Position numbers and translations under genes: made by a program
Origin: Actinomortierella ambigua
Lineage: Eukaryota > Mortierellomycota > Mortierellomycetes > Mortierellales > Mortierellaceae
Assembly: GCA_016098155.1 (NCBI GenBank)
Contig: JAAAJB010000815.1
Location: 1-11,821 of the forward strand
Direction: 5' to 3'
DNA length: 11,821 nt
The notes under the pieces: model-generated
What the model was told of the DNA's origin: nothing
The model's input: the letters and a program-made list of their open reading frames with translations, nothing else
The model's database searches: none
Shown: in pieces, positions 1 through 8,758 of the stretch
Numbering within the stretch: position 1 is the first letter of the stretch
How the letters are laid out: each line of letters begins with the position of its first letter

Positions 1-319
1 GCGTACGGTTCGAGGACAATGTGTTCCTACGCCGCCTCTATCTGGGGGTGAGGTGGATTGCTGTCAGTGGCACCAATAAAGACCTAAAAATATAAACCGC
101 CCGGGCACCATCTCGACGGGTCAGTTTGGCCCAGCCTTCTTGCCGGCTGTTTCGGGGACTGACCGAGGGGGCCTACGTAATAGGACAGGGGGTATGAGCT
201 CAGAGCCATCAACTTGGACCAGCCTCACTACCCATTGCTTTCTGTCTTTTCTTTTCTTTTTCTTCTTCTGTTTAGATGGCGACCACGGCAAGATTTTTGA
301 AGTTGAACTTCAGAAATAA
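1..319 (+). CDS. 3' end of a spliced gene of unknown function (three exons)
   Basis: Three open pieces join in frame through two well-formed introns. Exon 1-47 (codons from base 3) ends before a GTGAGG donor. Intron 48-124 ends in GTCAG. Exon 125-191 is followed by intron 192-275, which has a GTATGA donor, a long CT tract and a TTTAG acceptor. The last exon, 276-319, ends in TAA at 317-319. The joined C-terminus is 51 residues, opens with VRFEDNVFLRRLYLG and closes with GKIFEVELQK. None of the pieces is long enough to stand out alone. The two introns are 77 and 84 nt, similar to the 84-nt intron proposed for the kinase gene. I do not recognise the family; the closing FEVE resembles the end of some beta-trefoil lectin-like units, but that is only a resemblance. 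The start lies outside the window. An AATAAA at 315-320 overlaps the stop codon. Confidence 0.5.
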
Positions 320-397
320 ACGATTTTTTATCGAGCAATTTATCTTGATATTTCTGATGCAAAAAAAAGTGCCATGGCTTTAGATGGAAGAAAGTGA

Positions 398-822
398 AAA
401 AACCCTCTACTACCACTTGATCTCGAGGACGAGGGTGTTGAAGCACACTGCTCCCCCAACTCTGCCTGCTTCTATGTTTGTATCATTTTCCGTCCAGGAA
501 CGAGCACCTTGAACTCAGGCGACTTCGCCAAGGCCTTGCGCCCTCTGACACACGAGCTTTGTCAAATCTGTCTTTCTTACTAAATCGTTAACATCAGTTT
601 GGCTTTTCGCAATGCCCTGGCCTCTCGCACAGCCGAAAGCCTGGTGGTCGTTGATGCTCAGAAGCCCTAGAAGTCGTCAATTCCAATATTCGCATACCTG
701 CCTAAAAAGAAAGACATGCCGGTATTCAGTGGCAGCTACCCTCGCATTTGGAGGCAGTGGAGGCCCGCGAACGTCTTGTGCGCGTTGCCTTTGGCGTTTG
801 GAGACGATGGGGTGAGAAGTAA
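398..822 (+). pseudogene. Possible decayed plus-strand coding region, unknown
   Basis: Protein-like sequence on the plus strand is broken by stops and a frame change. One frame is open from about 398 to a TAA at 581-583 and contains FRPGTSTLNSGDFAKALRPL. The same frame resumes at 584 (NALASRTAESLVVVDAQK) and stops at 668-670. The adjoining frame continues (ALEVVNSNIRIPA), has a TAA at 703-705, then reads HLEAVEARERLVRVAFGVW to a TAA at 820-822. Third positions are mostly G or C in parts of it, as in the intact genes here. An intron at 644-729 (weak GTGGTC donor, TTCAG acceptor, 86 nt) would remove two of the breaks in frame, but nothing I found removes the stop at 581. It could be a relic, a gene with non-standard splice sites, or chance. 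No family recognised. Confidence 0.28.
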
Positions 823-867
823 AGTTGTGAATGGGAGTTATACTAATGGAGTCAGGTTCGCTTTTTT

Positions 868-873
868 TTTATT
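868..873 (-). terminator. Polyadenylation signal of the kinase-Sel1 gene
   Basis: The minus strand reads AATAAA here, about 58 nt beyond the stop codon of the kinase-Sel1 gene at 931-933, inside an A/T-rich stretch. Motif, strand and distance fit a cleavage and polyadenylation signal. The cleavage site itself is not visible. Confidence 0.6.
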
Positions 874-930
874 TAAATTGTCTGACCAAAAGAACACTGC
901 AGAAAAGACCACAACCATAACTAGCGTGCT

Positions 931-3900
931 TTAATCCAAGTGCTTTCGAAGAAAATCCACACGTTGTTTCGCCTTCTCATGCCCTTGAGCAGCAGCTTTG
1001 CTATACCACACAATTGCTTCGTTTTTGTCCCTCTCGATGCCTTGGCGTTGATCATACATCCGTGCAAGGCTAAACTGCGCTGCTGCATGTCCCATTTCGG
1101 CTCCCTGGAGATACAATGAAACAGTGTTCACAGACGTTGGTCCGTCGATATTGTCGAGGGTGGCTAGCCATTGGATGTGGAAATGAGCACTTGCTACTTC
1201 ATTCTCGGCCGCTCTGTTAAGCAGCTCAATCGCCTTCGCGTGGTCCTGCTCAACTCCGATGCCAAGCTCGTACATCACTCCTAGATTGAACTGTGCATCC
1301 TCATCCCCTTCCTCGGCAGCCACGGCATACCACTTGGCCGCCTCGGTATTGCTCTGCTCAACGCCTTGGCCCAAGTCGTATCGCCAGCCGACACTGAAAC
1401 GGGCTCTTGAGTACCCTTGTTCTGCCGCCTTGAGAAACCACTTAAACGCTTCGACGTCGCTCTTATCAACACCTCGTCCATCTTGGTACATCCAGCCGAG
1501 GTTGTACTGTGCTGACGCATCCCCTTGCTCAGCAGCCTTGATGTACCATTTGACTGCCTTGAGATCACTCCGATCGACGCCTTGTCCCTGGTCATATATC
1601 AAACCAAGTTCGGATTGTGCCCGTGCAAATCCTTGCTCTGCTGCCATGGTGAACCACTTGACCGCCTCAACATCGCTTTGCTCGACGCCTCGCCCATTCT
1701 TATGAATCAAGCCAAGGCAAACTTGAGCGACCGAGTCTCCTTGCTCCGCTGCCTTGGTGAACCACTTGACCGCTTCGGTATGGTTCTGCTCAACTCCAAT
1801 CCCTTCATCGAAATACACTGCAACGTTGAACTGTGCAATTGCGTGCCCTTGCTCGGCTGCCTTAGTGAACCACTCAACCGCCTTGACGTTGCTTTGCCTG
1901 ACTCCGCGACCTGCTCCGTGCATGACACCAAGCTTGAACTGTGCATCCGCATGCCCATACCCAGCTGCCTTGGTATACCACCTAGCTGCCTCGACATCGC
2001 TCTGCTCGACGTCAACCCCCTGGTCATACATTTCGCCCTGATCAAACATTTCGTCCAAGTAATCTTGCACTGCGACCTCGATCAGGGTCAATTCAATATT
2101 GTCCGACTCGACCTTTCGCTCGTATTCAGACATCGCTTCAAGGGCCCTCTTGGCCTTTGAGTATCCTTGCTCTGCCGCCTTAGTGCACCACTTGATTGCT
2201 TCGATATTGTTCTGCTTGGCTCCCTTCCCTCGCTGATACATCGCCCCAGCATTGAACTGCGCAATTGCATGACCTTGCTCGGCTGCCAAGATGAATAGTT
2301 CGAGGGCCCTGGTCTCACTCCACTCGACTCCTAGCCCTTGGTAGTACATCATCCCTAGATAGAACCGTGCCTCTACTCGCTCTTGTTCTGCTGCCTTGCT
2401 GTACCAGTTTGCCGCCTTGATGTAGCTCCGCTTGACGCCTCGTCTGTTGCAGTACATCGAACCAAGGTTGCTTTGGGCAACTGCGTGACCTTGCTTTGCA
2501 GCTTTGGCGTACCACATGGCAGCTTCGACATCACTCTGGTCGAGTCCTTGGCCTCGGTCGTACATCAGTCCAAGGAAGAACTGTGCGGGTGCATTTCCTT
2601 GTTTTGCTGACGCGGTGAACCACGTGAGGGCCTCGGCATCGCTCTGCGCTGCACCCTGTCCCTTGAAGTACATCATCCCCAGGCTAGCTTGAGCAGATGC
2701 ATGACCTTGGTCCGCCGCCTCAGTGAACCACTTTAACGCTTCGGCACTGCTGACGACATCTCCTTCAAGGTGATTTATACATGCAAGGCAATACTGAGCA
2801 TCTCTATGCCCGTGCTCCGCAGCCTTGAGGTAGAGCTCGGCCGCTTTAGTATGGTTTTTCTCGACCCCTCGACCCTCGTCGTACATCACTGCAACATTGT
2901 ACTGTAGGTCCGGACGACCTCTTTCCGCTGCCGTCGCGAGCCACTTGAAAGCATCGACATCGCTCTGCTCGACCCCTCGTCCTTCGTAGTACATCATCCC
3001 CAGATTACTCTGAGCAACCTCGTCCCCTTGGTCCGCAGCCTTGCGGAACCACTTGACCGCTTCGGTGTCATTCTTCCTGAAAGCACGCCCCAGCTTGAAA
3101 AGCAATCCAAGGTGAACTTGTGCGTCTGTGCTCCCCAGTTCAGCAGCGGTGGTGTACCACTTGATTGCCTCTGCATCGCTTTGCTCGACCCCTCGACCAA
3201 GAGAGTACCAAGTCCCAATCTTGAACTGAGCGTCCCTCTGTGCTTGCTCGGCTGCCATACGGTACCATTTGAAAGCCTCAACATCGTTCTGCAAAACGCT
3301 ACCACGACCCTCTTCGAATATCTGGCCCAGTTTGAATTGCGCCCCGACAATACCATGGACGGCTGCCTTGCGGTACCATGCCACAGTTTCCACCTCGTTG
3401 GCATCAACGCCTAGACCCTGTTCGTACATCTCCCCGAGTGTGAACTGAGCAGTGGCGATCCCGCGCTCTGCTGCCTTGCGGTACCACCAGAACGAATCCT
3501 CCATACTCTTGTCAATAATCCCACCACCACGGTGATAAAGCCATCCGAGAAAGAGTTGTGCATCCTTATTGCCTTGCTTAGCCGCCTTGCAAAAGTACCG
3601 CACAACTTCGTCGTCAGTCTGTGGTAAACGTCCGCCACCAGCAGCGCTCACAGCGCCACGATGAGCCCCGGTTATTGGTGGACTACTCTGCTTGTTTTCA
3701 AGAGCATAGTCGCTTTCGCTAAACATGAGTGAAATAGAAACAGCGTCGTCGTCATCACCATCATCCTCGGCTTCCTTCACCTGCTCATCATGCACCAAGA
3801 TGACGTTGCGTGCATCAGGCCGTTGTTCGGGGTCCTGGTGCCAGCAGCGCTCAACCCAGATGCGATAATCCGCCGGTGTCTCGACAGGCAGGCTCTCACG

Positions 3901-4692
3901 GTGACCGCTCTTGACATTTAAAGCGATCAGTGCTCCATTGTCTTGGCCCCTGTATGGCTTAGTGCAATCCGCTGCCATCTCCCACATGACAATGCCCAGC
4001 GCATAAATGTCTGTCTTTGTAGAATAGGTGGGTCTGTCAGAGTCAAAGATCTCGGGAGCAATCCACTCCAGCGTTCCAGCAATCCTTCCTCCTGCTGACG
4101 AGGTCGATAGGTTGCTGCTCACAGCGGACCGAACCTGGGCAAGTCCAAAGTCGGCTAGCTTGGCTTCCATATGCCTCGTCAAGAGCACATTGGCACTCTT
4201 GAGGTCGCGGTGAAGGACAGATTCTTGATGGATGTACTCGAGACCTCGAGCAATCTCGTTAGCGATACGTGTCTTTGCAGGCCAGTCCAAGAGTCCTTTG
4301 CTGATGGCCTTTGCAAGAGTGCCCCTTTCGGCAAGCTCCATGATCAGATAGACGTGATCGTCTTGCTCGTGTGTCCTGTAGAACTGGATGATATGGCGGT
4401 GGCGGAGTTTCTTCAGGACCCTGATCTCCTTCTGAATCGCCTGCTCGTGAAGGTCCGACTGGGTGAGAAAGAACGTCTTGGCGGCGCATGGCTGGCATCC
4501 CCAGCGAGCTTCGTAGACAGACCCATAGGCACCGGAACCAAGGCGGTTTCCTAGAACCAAGAGTGATTGCAAAGGCTGCGGAGGCCGTAGAGATGGCAAG
4601 GATAGCTAAAGAAAAAGAACGAAGGACGGGAAGTAAGAAGATGTTTCACTCATCGAAGAACTTGGGATGCAATCCAGTGCAATCCGTACCAT
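931..4692 (-). CDS. TKL-like protein kinase fused to about 24 Sel1 repeats
   Basis: A 1225-residue protein if translation starts at the ATG at 4690-4692. Exon 1 would be only that ATG; intron 4606-4689 (GTACGG donor, pyrimidine-rich TTTAG acceptor) joins it in frame to the large exon 4605-931. No ATG precedes the kinase domain in the large exon itself. The kinase domain covers about residues 16-272 and looks active: glycine loop GSGAYG (24-29), Lys44, candidate alpha-C Glu61, HRDLKSAN (HRD 133-135, Asn140), DFG 153-155, GTLEWIAPE (APE 184-186). The HRDLKSAN and GTLEW signatures suggest the TKL group. An acidic stretch (about 279-288) leads to Sel1 repeats from about 333 to the end, built on the pattern KAAEQG..AQ..LG.MY..G.GV.QS..EA. 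Sel1 repeats form TPR-like helical solenoids that bind proteins, so a cytosolic signalling kinase with a scaffold arm is likely. Substrate unknown. Kinase-Sel1 fusions are expanded in Mucoromycota. Confidence 0.92.
934..3612 (-). repeat. Tandem Sel1-coding repeats, about 108 nt per unit
   Basis: About 24 in-frame units of roughly 36 codons lie end to end in the kinase-Sel1 gene. Most keep the core KAAEQG, AQ..LG.MY and GVEQSDVEA. One break in register lies at about 2050-2160, where a unit has decayed into a charged segment (SEYERKVESDNIE) before the array resumes. The regularity at both DNA and protein level suggests growth by unit duplication. It also makes misleading open frames on the opposite strand. 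Confidence 0.9.
4606..4689 (-). other. Proposed first intron of the kinase-Sel1 gene
   Basis: Read on the minus strand, this 84-nt stretch begins GTACGG directly after an ATG and ends in a long pyrimidine run and TTTAG, with a CTTAC branch-like motif about 30 nt before the acceptor. It is needed because the large exon has an in-frame TAG at 4606-4608 and no ATG before the glycine loop. The acceptor is strong; the donor is less typical, so the exact 5' end is uncertain. Confidence 0.6.
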
Positions 4693-5269
4693 GCGGCCAA
4701 GATTAACGCAAGACAGAACAGTCGAGACTGACACGAGGAAATGATGAGGTAGAAGACTGAAATGGTGCAAATGATGCGAAATGCAGATGAGAAAGGATGT
4801 GGTAGAAAAGGGAGAGATTCTAAGAGGGCAAATTTAAAGTTTCGATATTGCAATGCTGGTCCGTTTACTCTAGCGCTGTTCAACGAAACAAGCTAGATGT
4901 GCCAACCAGAGTTATCCATCGAAAGTCAAGGCGACTCGCTCAGTTCATTGACTTTGCAATACTACTCTTTCTAACCCCATCGGATATGACTTCGGCACGG
5001 CGAAGAGATGGATTCAGCGTCATACCCACATCGAAAATCAAATAATGCTGCCACAAGCACCTGCAAGAGAATATCAAATTGACACAGACAGAGCGCACGC
5101 TGCATTGTCAACGGGCTAGTGGAGAGATATATCGAACAAACATAAGAGGCCAATCGTCTATTGAGGAAACAGGGGTGGAGGGTATTTGGGCTAGATTCTA
5201 TAGGGGAAGGGGAAGAGGGTATTGTGGCGACTTGATGTTTTTTTTTGCTGTGGTGGCTGCCTCTGCTGT
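4693..5269. other. Intergenic: kinase promoter side and 3' flank of peptidase gene
   Basis: No convincing gene. The part next to 4692 is pyrimidine-rich on the minus strand, with TTTAAA about 140 nt upstream of the proposed ATG, and probably carries the 5' untranslated region and promoter of the kinase gene. The part next to 5270 should hold the 3' untranslated region of the peptidase gene, although I saw no exact AATAAA there. The two genes are in tandem on the minus strand. Confidence 0.5.
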
Positions 5270-5839
5270 TTAGCGAACGCGAGCGCAGATGTTGCCCTTG
5301 CGGTACTTGATCTCGCGAACACGGAGACCGGTACGTGGGGCCTCAATCATCTTGTTCTTGCCTGAGTACAAGGCAACGTGGTAGGTGCTGGAGGCGGTGC
5401 CCCAGAAGATAAGATCGCCGGCCTGAAGTTTGCTGCAAGCAATCTTCTTGGTGCGACGGTCGCGAAGCTGGCTGTCGGTGTTACCACCTCGACCCAAATC
5501 GATGCCGGATCCCTTGTAGACGGCATAGCGGACCAAGCCACTGCAGTCGAAACCGCCCTTGGTACGGCCGGGACGAGCACCGTGTCCACCACCCCTATAA
5601 GAATGAGAGGATTAAAGGAAGGGACAAGAGAGAACAAGAAGTTAGCCGACAGCACAAATCTTTGCACACAGAACCATGTGTCAGAGATAGGTGGGGAGGG
5701 CTGGGAAAACCTACCAAACATATGGAACACCGATCTGGCTGCGACCTGCAGCAAGAACCTTCTGCACATTGAAGGCAGCATCGCAGGTGCTAGAAGCGAC
5801 AGCGAGGACGAGGGTCACAGCGGCGAGAGAGAACTTCAT
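5270..5839 (-). CDS. Secreted NlpC/P60 cysteine peptidase (149 residues)
   Basis: Two exons, 5839-5715 and 5594-5270, join across a 120-nt intron (GTAGGT donor, TTATAG acceptor) that splits the codon of Trp42. Residues 1-22 (MKFSLAAVTLVLAVASSTCDA) look like a secretion signal. The rest is one NlpC/P60 domain: QIGVPYVWGGG (35-45), FDCSGLVRYA with catalytic Cys59, AGDLIFWG, HVALYSG with His114, and MIEAP with Glu126 as the third residue. A Cys-His-Glu set is known from mycobacterial RipA; many relatives have His at the third place. Family members cut D-gamma-glutamyl-diamino acid bonds in bacterial peptidoglycan stem peptides. Fungi have no peptidoglycan, so the likely target is bacterial wall debris or living bacteria outside the hypha, and the gene was probably gained from bacteria. 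No separate wall-binding domain is present. A TATA box lies upstream at 5926-5934. Confidence 0.95.
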
Positions 5840-5925
5840 GGTGATGATAGTGGTTGGTAAAGATCAGGGGAGTGGAAAGTGAAAAAAGGAGTTGATGATT
5901 TTCTTTTGCACCATCGAAATGGGCA

Positions 5926-5934
5926 CCTTTTATA
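5926..5934 (-). promoter_or_regulatory. TATA box of the NlpC/P60 gene
   Basis: The minus strand reads TATAAAAGG, a near-ideal TATA box, 87 nt upstream of the start codon at 5839. A pyrimidine-rich leader and the start context ATCACCATG follow. Such a strong TATA element suggests inducible or high expression. Confidence 0.8.
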
Positions 5935-5939
5935 CTGAG

Positions 5940-6900
5940 TTGCAGGGTTGGTCGTCGACAGGATCATCAACATCGACTCTTCACACCTGGTACATGAAGC
6001 CAAAACCGAACCATGTCAATGAATACATGCAGCCAAGCGCATCGTGGCAGTGAAAATTCATATAAAGACAGTACTGCAGCAAGAACCGAGTAGGCCGCTG
6101 GACGGCGCTCTGGTCAAGGACCAACCCGCAAATGCACGTTGGGAAATTGAGAGCTACGACAAAAATAGGGTTGCACTACAACGTGACACAAGAGGTTCTC
6201 TCCGCGATCCAACATATTTGGTAGACCCCAAAGGAGTGCTCTCAGAAGCCCCCCCCCACCTTTCCCTAACTGTTCTTTTGTAGACAGTACCTTGTCTTTG
6301 TTCAGTTCATCCTCAAAGCTCGGATGTTCACCACACCATTCCATTTGCATCATAAAACACCCGCATGGCTTCCATGGGACGATACCAACATGTCTGCGAT
6401 ATATGAATTTCCACATAATGACACACAGCTAATTTCTCCAATGATAAGGTCCCCAGTGCCATGGCGATCGCCATTCTCCAACGGTACAGCTGTTGTGCCT
6501 CATAGGACTGTGTGTTAAGCAAAATGAACCCGATTCCAAACTGTCGCGAGGAAACGCATTCAAACATTCATCGCGCATGCAACAGCGCCGTCGCCTTCTT
6601 ATGTAGTACATACAGTAGACTAATCTCCATTCCGACCTTCAGTTAGCTGGGTCGGGGAAATGGTAACTTTTGATGTAGCACTGGCTCAACCAGGCTGATG
6701 CTGATACGCATTATTTACCGATGTTTAAGGTTCAGGCCTGTTAGACTAATGATCAAGCACTTTTCATTTCACCTTCGACGCTGTTTACCCCAGCTCTTCC
6801 TCCTTTGATGCACAGAAGTGAGCCTTGGAGTGTTTAGATTTTTAGAAGTCGAATCGACTCAACCACAGCTATTCATGTACATAACACCAATGATTACGCG
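5940..6900. other. Intergenic stretch with only weak coding traces
   Basis: No gene I can support. The plus strand is open without an ATG at about 6026-6283 (contains QPANARWEIESYDKNRVAL). On the minus strand, 6567-6328 opens with ATG and reads EAQQLYRWRMAIAMALG, and the next frame continues with GEHPSFEDELNKDK near 6290-6340. Either could be an eroded gene; neither shows a recognisable domain. A run of nine C lies at 6250-6258. The part next to 5940 includes the peptidase promoter. Confidence 0.35.
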
Positions 6901-6973
6901 TCTTTTTTTTTCTGGCTAGGCATCTCTATAGTTTTTAGAAATATAACGCCTCGAGACATTCCGGGCTACATCG

Positions 6974-7550
6974 TTATCCTTTCGACAGGGATACGAAGTC
7001 ATTGGCTCCCATGTATGCGGGAGTATGCCTATCTTGTTAGTGTTTGGGTTTGATGATGACACGACGACGGCGATACTGACATACACCTTGATCTGCGGAG
7101 CCCCATTCCTAGCATCCCCATAATTATTCTCTCCACATACGACGTTCCTTCTTCGCCGAATAGTGCCTGCCAGCCCATGCTCGCCACAGCGACACCCTCG
7201 AACATAACCAACAATGTTAGACCGTATGTAATTTAGATGCCATAGCTTCGTCTTAAGGCACCAAAGCTTGAAAGCATGAGTAGACTTTGACCTTCGAACA
7301 GTCCACGTCGATGCATCATTCAAGGCACCAGCGCTTAATAGAGGCAACAGGGGCCAACGAATCGAGCTTGCAGCAATACCTACCTCGTAGCAAAGCGTGT
7401 TGAGAACAGTACTATCGAAAGATGAGCCACAACCAACTGCAACAAGGCTCTCAAGGTTACTTCTGTGCTTTCCTTCGTCAGGGACACACCTTTGGAGACA
7501 AGCATCCTTTCTGTAGCCAGCACACCTGGGCTTAGTGTGCCGATGATGGA
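6974..7550 (-). pseudogene. Possible spliced gene or relic, membrane-like, unknown
   Basis: Three pieces join in consistent phase on the minus strand. Exon 7550-7384 reads SIIGTLSPGVLATERMLVSK and ends at an AG/GTAGGT donor. Exon 7284-7087 follows an AAAG acceptor and includes LLMLSSFGALRRSYG and VMFEGVAVASMGWQALFGEE. A 58-nt intron (7029-7086: GTGTAT donor, CTAAC branch point, ATAG acceptor) leads to a last exon reading HTPAYMGANDFVSLSKG and stopping at 6974-6976. The hydrophobic runs suggest a membrane or helical protein. One in-frame TAA at 7233-7235 interrupts the middle exon, and the upstream start is not found, so a decayed copy is likelier than an active gene. Another frame across 6916-7587 is open for over 200 codons, but reads through these splice signals and has no ATG start. 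Confidence 0.33.
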
Positions 7551-7667
7551 CTCGGCATGGATTTACTGCTCTAACGCGTATTTCCACGCATATTACACAA
7601 TGGAACTCAGAAGTCGCCTGTGCTACGCCGCAGTTCCGAGAATGTACCAGATTTCAAATTTTCATCG

Positions 7668-7739
7668 GCCTTAGTAGCTCAACGGTAGAGCGTCTGCCTA
7701 GTAAGCAGAAGGTAGCAGGATCGTCCCCTGCCTGAGGCA
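7668..7739 (+). tRNA. tRNA-Thr, anticodon AGT
   Basis: A complete cloverleaf. Acceptor GCCTTAG (7668-7674) pairs with CTGAGGC (7732-7738) with one U-G pair. D-stem GCTC/GAGC (7677-7680, 7688-7691). Anticodon stem TCTGC/GCAGA around loop CTAGTAA, with AGT at 7700-7702. T-stem GCAGG/CCTGC. Discriminator A at 7739. No intron and no encoded CCA, as expected for a nuclear tRNA gene. The A box (TAGCTCAACGG) is good. The T-loop reads ATCGTCC instead of the usual TTCRANY, so positions 54 and 58 carry A and T rather than T and A, and the B box deviates in the same two places. Confidence 0.93.
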
Positions 7740-7743
7740 TTAC

Positions 7744-7747
7744 TTTT
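7744..7747 (+). terminator. RNA polymerase III terminator of the tRNA
   Basis: A TTTT run four bases after the mature 3' end of the tRNA, the standard signal for RNA polymerase III. A run of four is minimal but usually enough. Confidence 0.7.
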
Positions 7748-7904
7748 GCTCCTCTTCACTCCCGAGCGGAGTTTCATTCGCCTGCCGCGTCGGTCTCAAA
7801 AAGTCATGACAAAAGTGTAAGGGCAGTTGTCGCGACCATCGCACCGTCGTGCCCCCTTCACTCCCCCTTGTTTTTATTTTTTTCACCGGCCTCAAAAGAG
7901 GGTA

Positions 7905-8219
7905 TCACGAAAAAATTGCAGCCTCAGACCTCTCATACCAGCGGATGCCGCAGGATCTGGCACCGTCCAGCCACAAATTGTACACATTGTCGTGACCACA
8001 GAGGAAGTGACCTTTGGAGACATGTGGCCTGCCCCTGGCAAGGATTCCGGCATGACACTCTTTCTCCCGGAGTTGACGCCCACGAAGCCTGAAGTGCTGA
8101 AACCTCCCGACATTGTGTGGCATGGCACCAGGTGCAGGCGACACCGAGCATGACACTGATGGCGACGAAAGGATATAGCTTCCGCCGCCCTTGGACCTTT
8201 CAGATCTCTGGCCCCTCAT
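7905..8219. other. Block open in several frames, strand unresolved
   Basis: Several overlapping frames are free of stops here. On the plus strand one frame runs to a stop at 8151-8153 and reads VVTTEEVTFGDMWPAPGKDS and TKPEVLKPPDIVWHGT, with about 60 percent G or C at third positions. On the minus strand an ATG frame 8219-7905 reads KGHFLCGHDNVYNLWLDG, with similar third-position use. I recognise no domain in either. It may be a gene fragment; composition alone does not decide the strand. Confidence 0.25.
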
Positions 8220-8758
8220 GTAACCTGCCTTTGACTCGCCGCCCCCTTTGGATTATCCCACCTGCTTGTACTTTTAGCTCTTATCATTTCTGATTCACTC
8301 TCCTCCCTTTATTTCCGTAGCAGATTAGCTTTATTCTCTCTTGTTGCAGCGGGCGGCCGCATCTCGCGGATCGCGGGCAGGTGCGCGCCGAAGAATGAAC
8401 CCATCTTTTGAGTCCCGTGAAACAAAAAGATGCCAGAATTAATCAAGCTTTTGTATCTGAGCTCAAGACGGTATCTCCATAAGCGAAGTCATCTCACATT
8501 TATATGGATCGTATGCCATTTATCCATAATCTGTTTGTTCCAGCTACCATCCCTGCATCCTTCTTCAAAACCAGCTATCTTAGATGCACACTACCAGCCT
8601 GGTAAGCTTACCCAGTCCCCTCTCTCTTCTTGTCCCCCCCCCTCCATTTGTTTCCTTCCTTCTAGTTGCTCACCATCCACACCTCCTCTGCGTCGCTCTC
8701 CTTCTTCACTTTTTCTGCTGGTTCTAGTCTTTACCAAACGTATGGTTCTATCTCGCAG
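8220..8758. other. Intergenic, strongly pyrimidine-rich toward the right end
   Basis: No gene supported. From about 8610 to 8715 the plus strand is mostly C and T, including a run of nine C near 8635-8643, like the leaders of fungal genes. A GGTAAGC donor-like site at 8601-8607 and a CGCAG acceptor-like site ending at 8758, just before the ATG at 8759, could bound a leader intron of the relic gene downstream. Confidence 0.35.

Noticed and set aside
934..3612. Regular repeats that might suggest a CRISPR array or satellite
   Set aside because: The repeats are one continuous reading frame encoding Sel1 units with no unique spacers between conserved repeats.
1259..4706. Many open frames on the plus strand and in other minus frames across the kinase-Sel1 gene
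   Set aside because: They mirror the 108-nt Sel1 repeats and the kinase codons. They have no recognisable domains, and many lack an ATG.
5347..5860. Longer frames overlapping the NlpC/P60 gene on both strands
   Set aside because: They read through the 120-nt intron or oppose the peptidase exons, whose spliced product is a complete, recognisable protein.
6026..6283. Plus-strand frame of about 85 codons
   Set aside because: No ATG, no splice acceptor of note, no domain, and it reads through a C9 run. Mentioned only as a weak trace.
6916..7587. A minus-strand frame open for 223 codons
   Set aside because: It starts with GTG rather than ATG, runs through good splice signals, and reads less like protein than the spliced pieces in the neighbouring frame.
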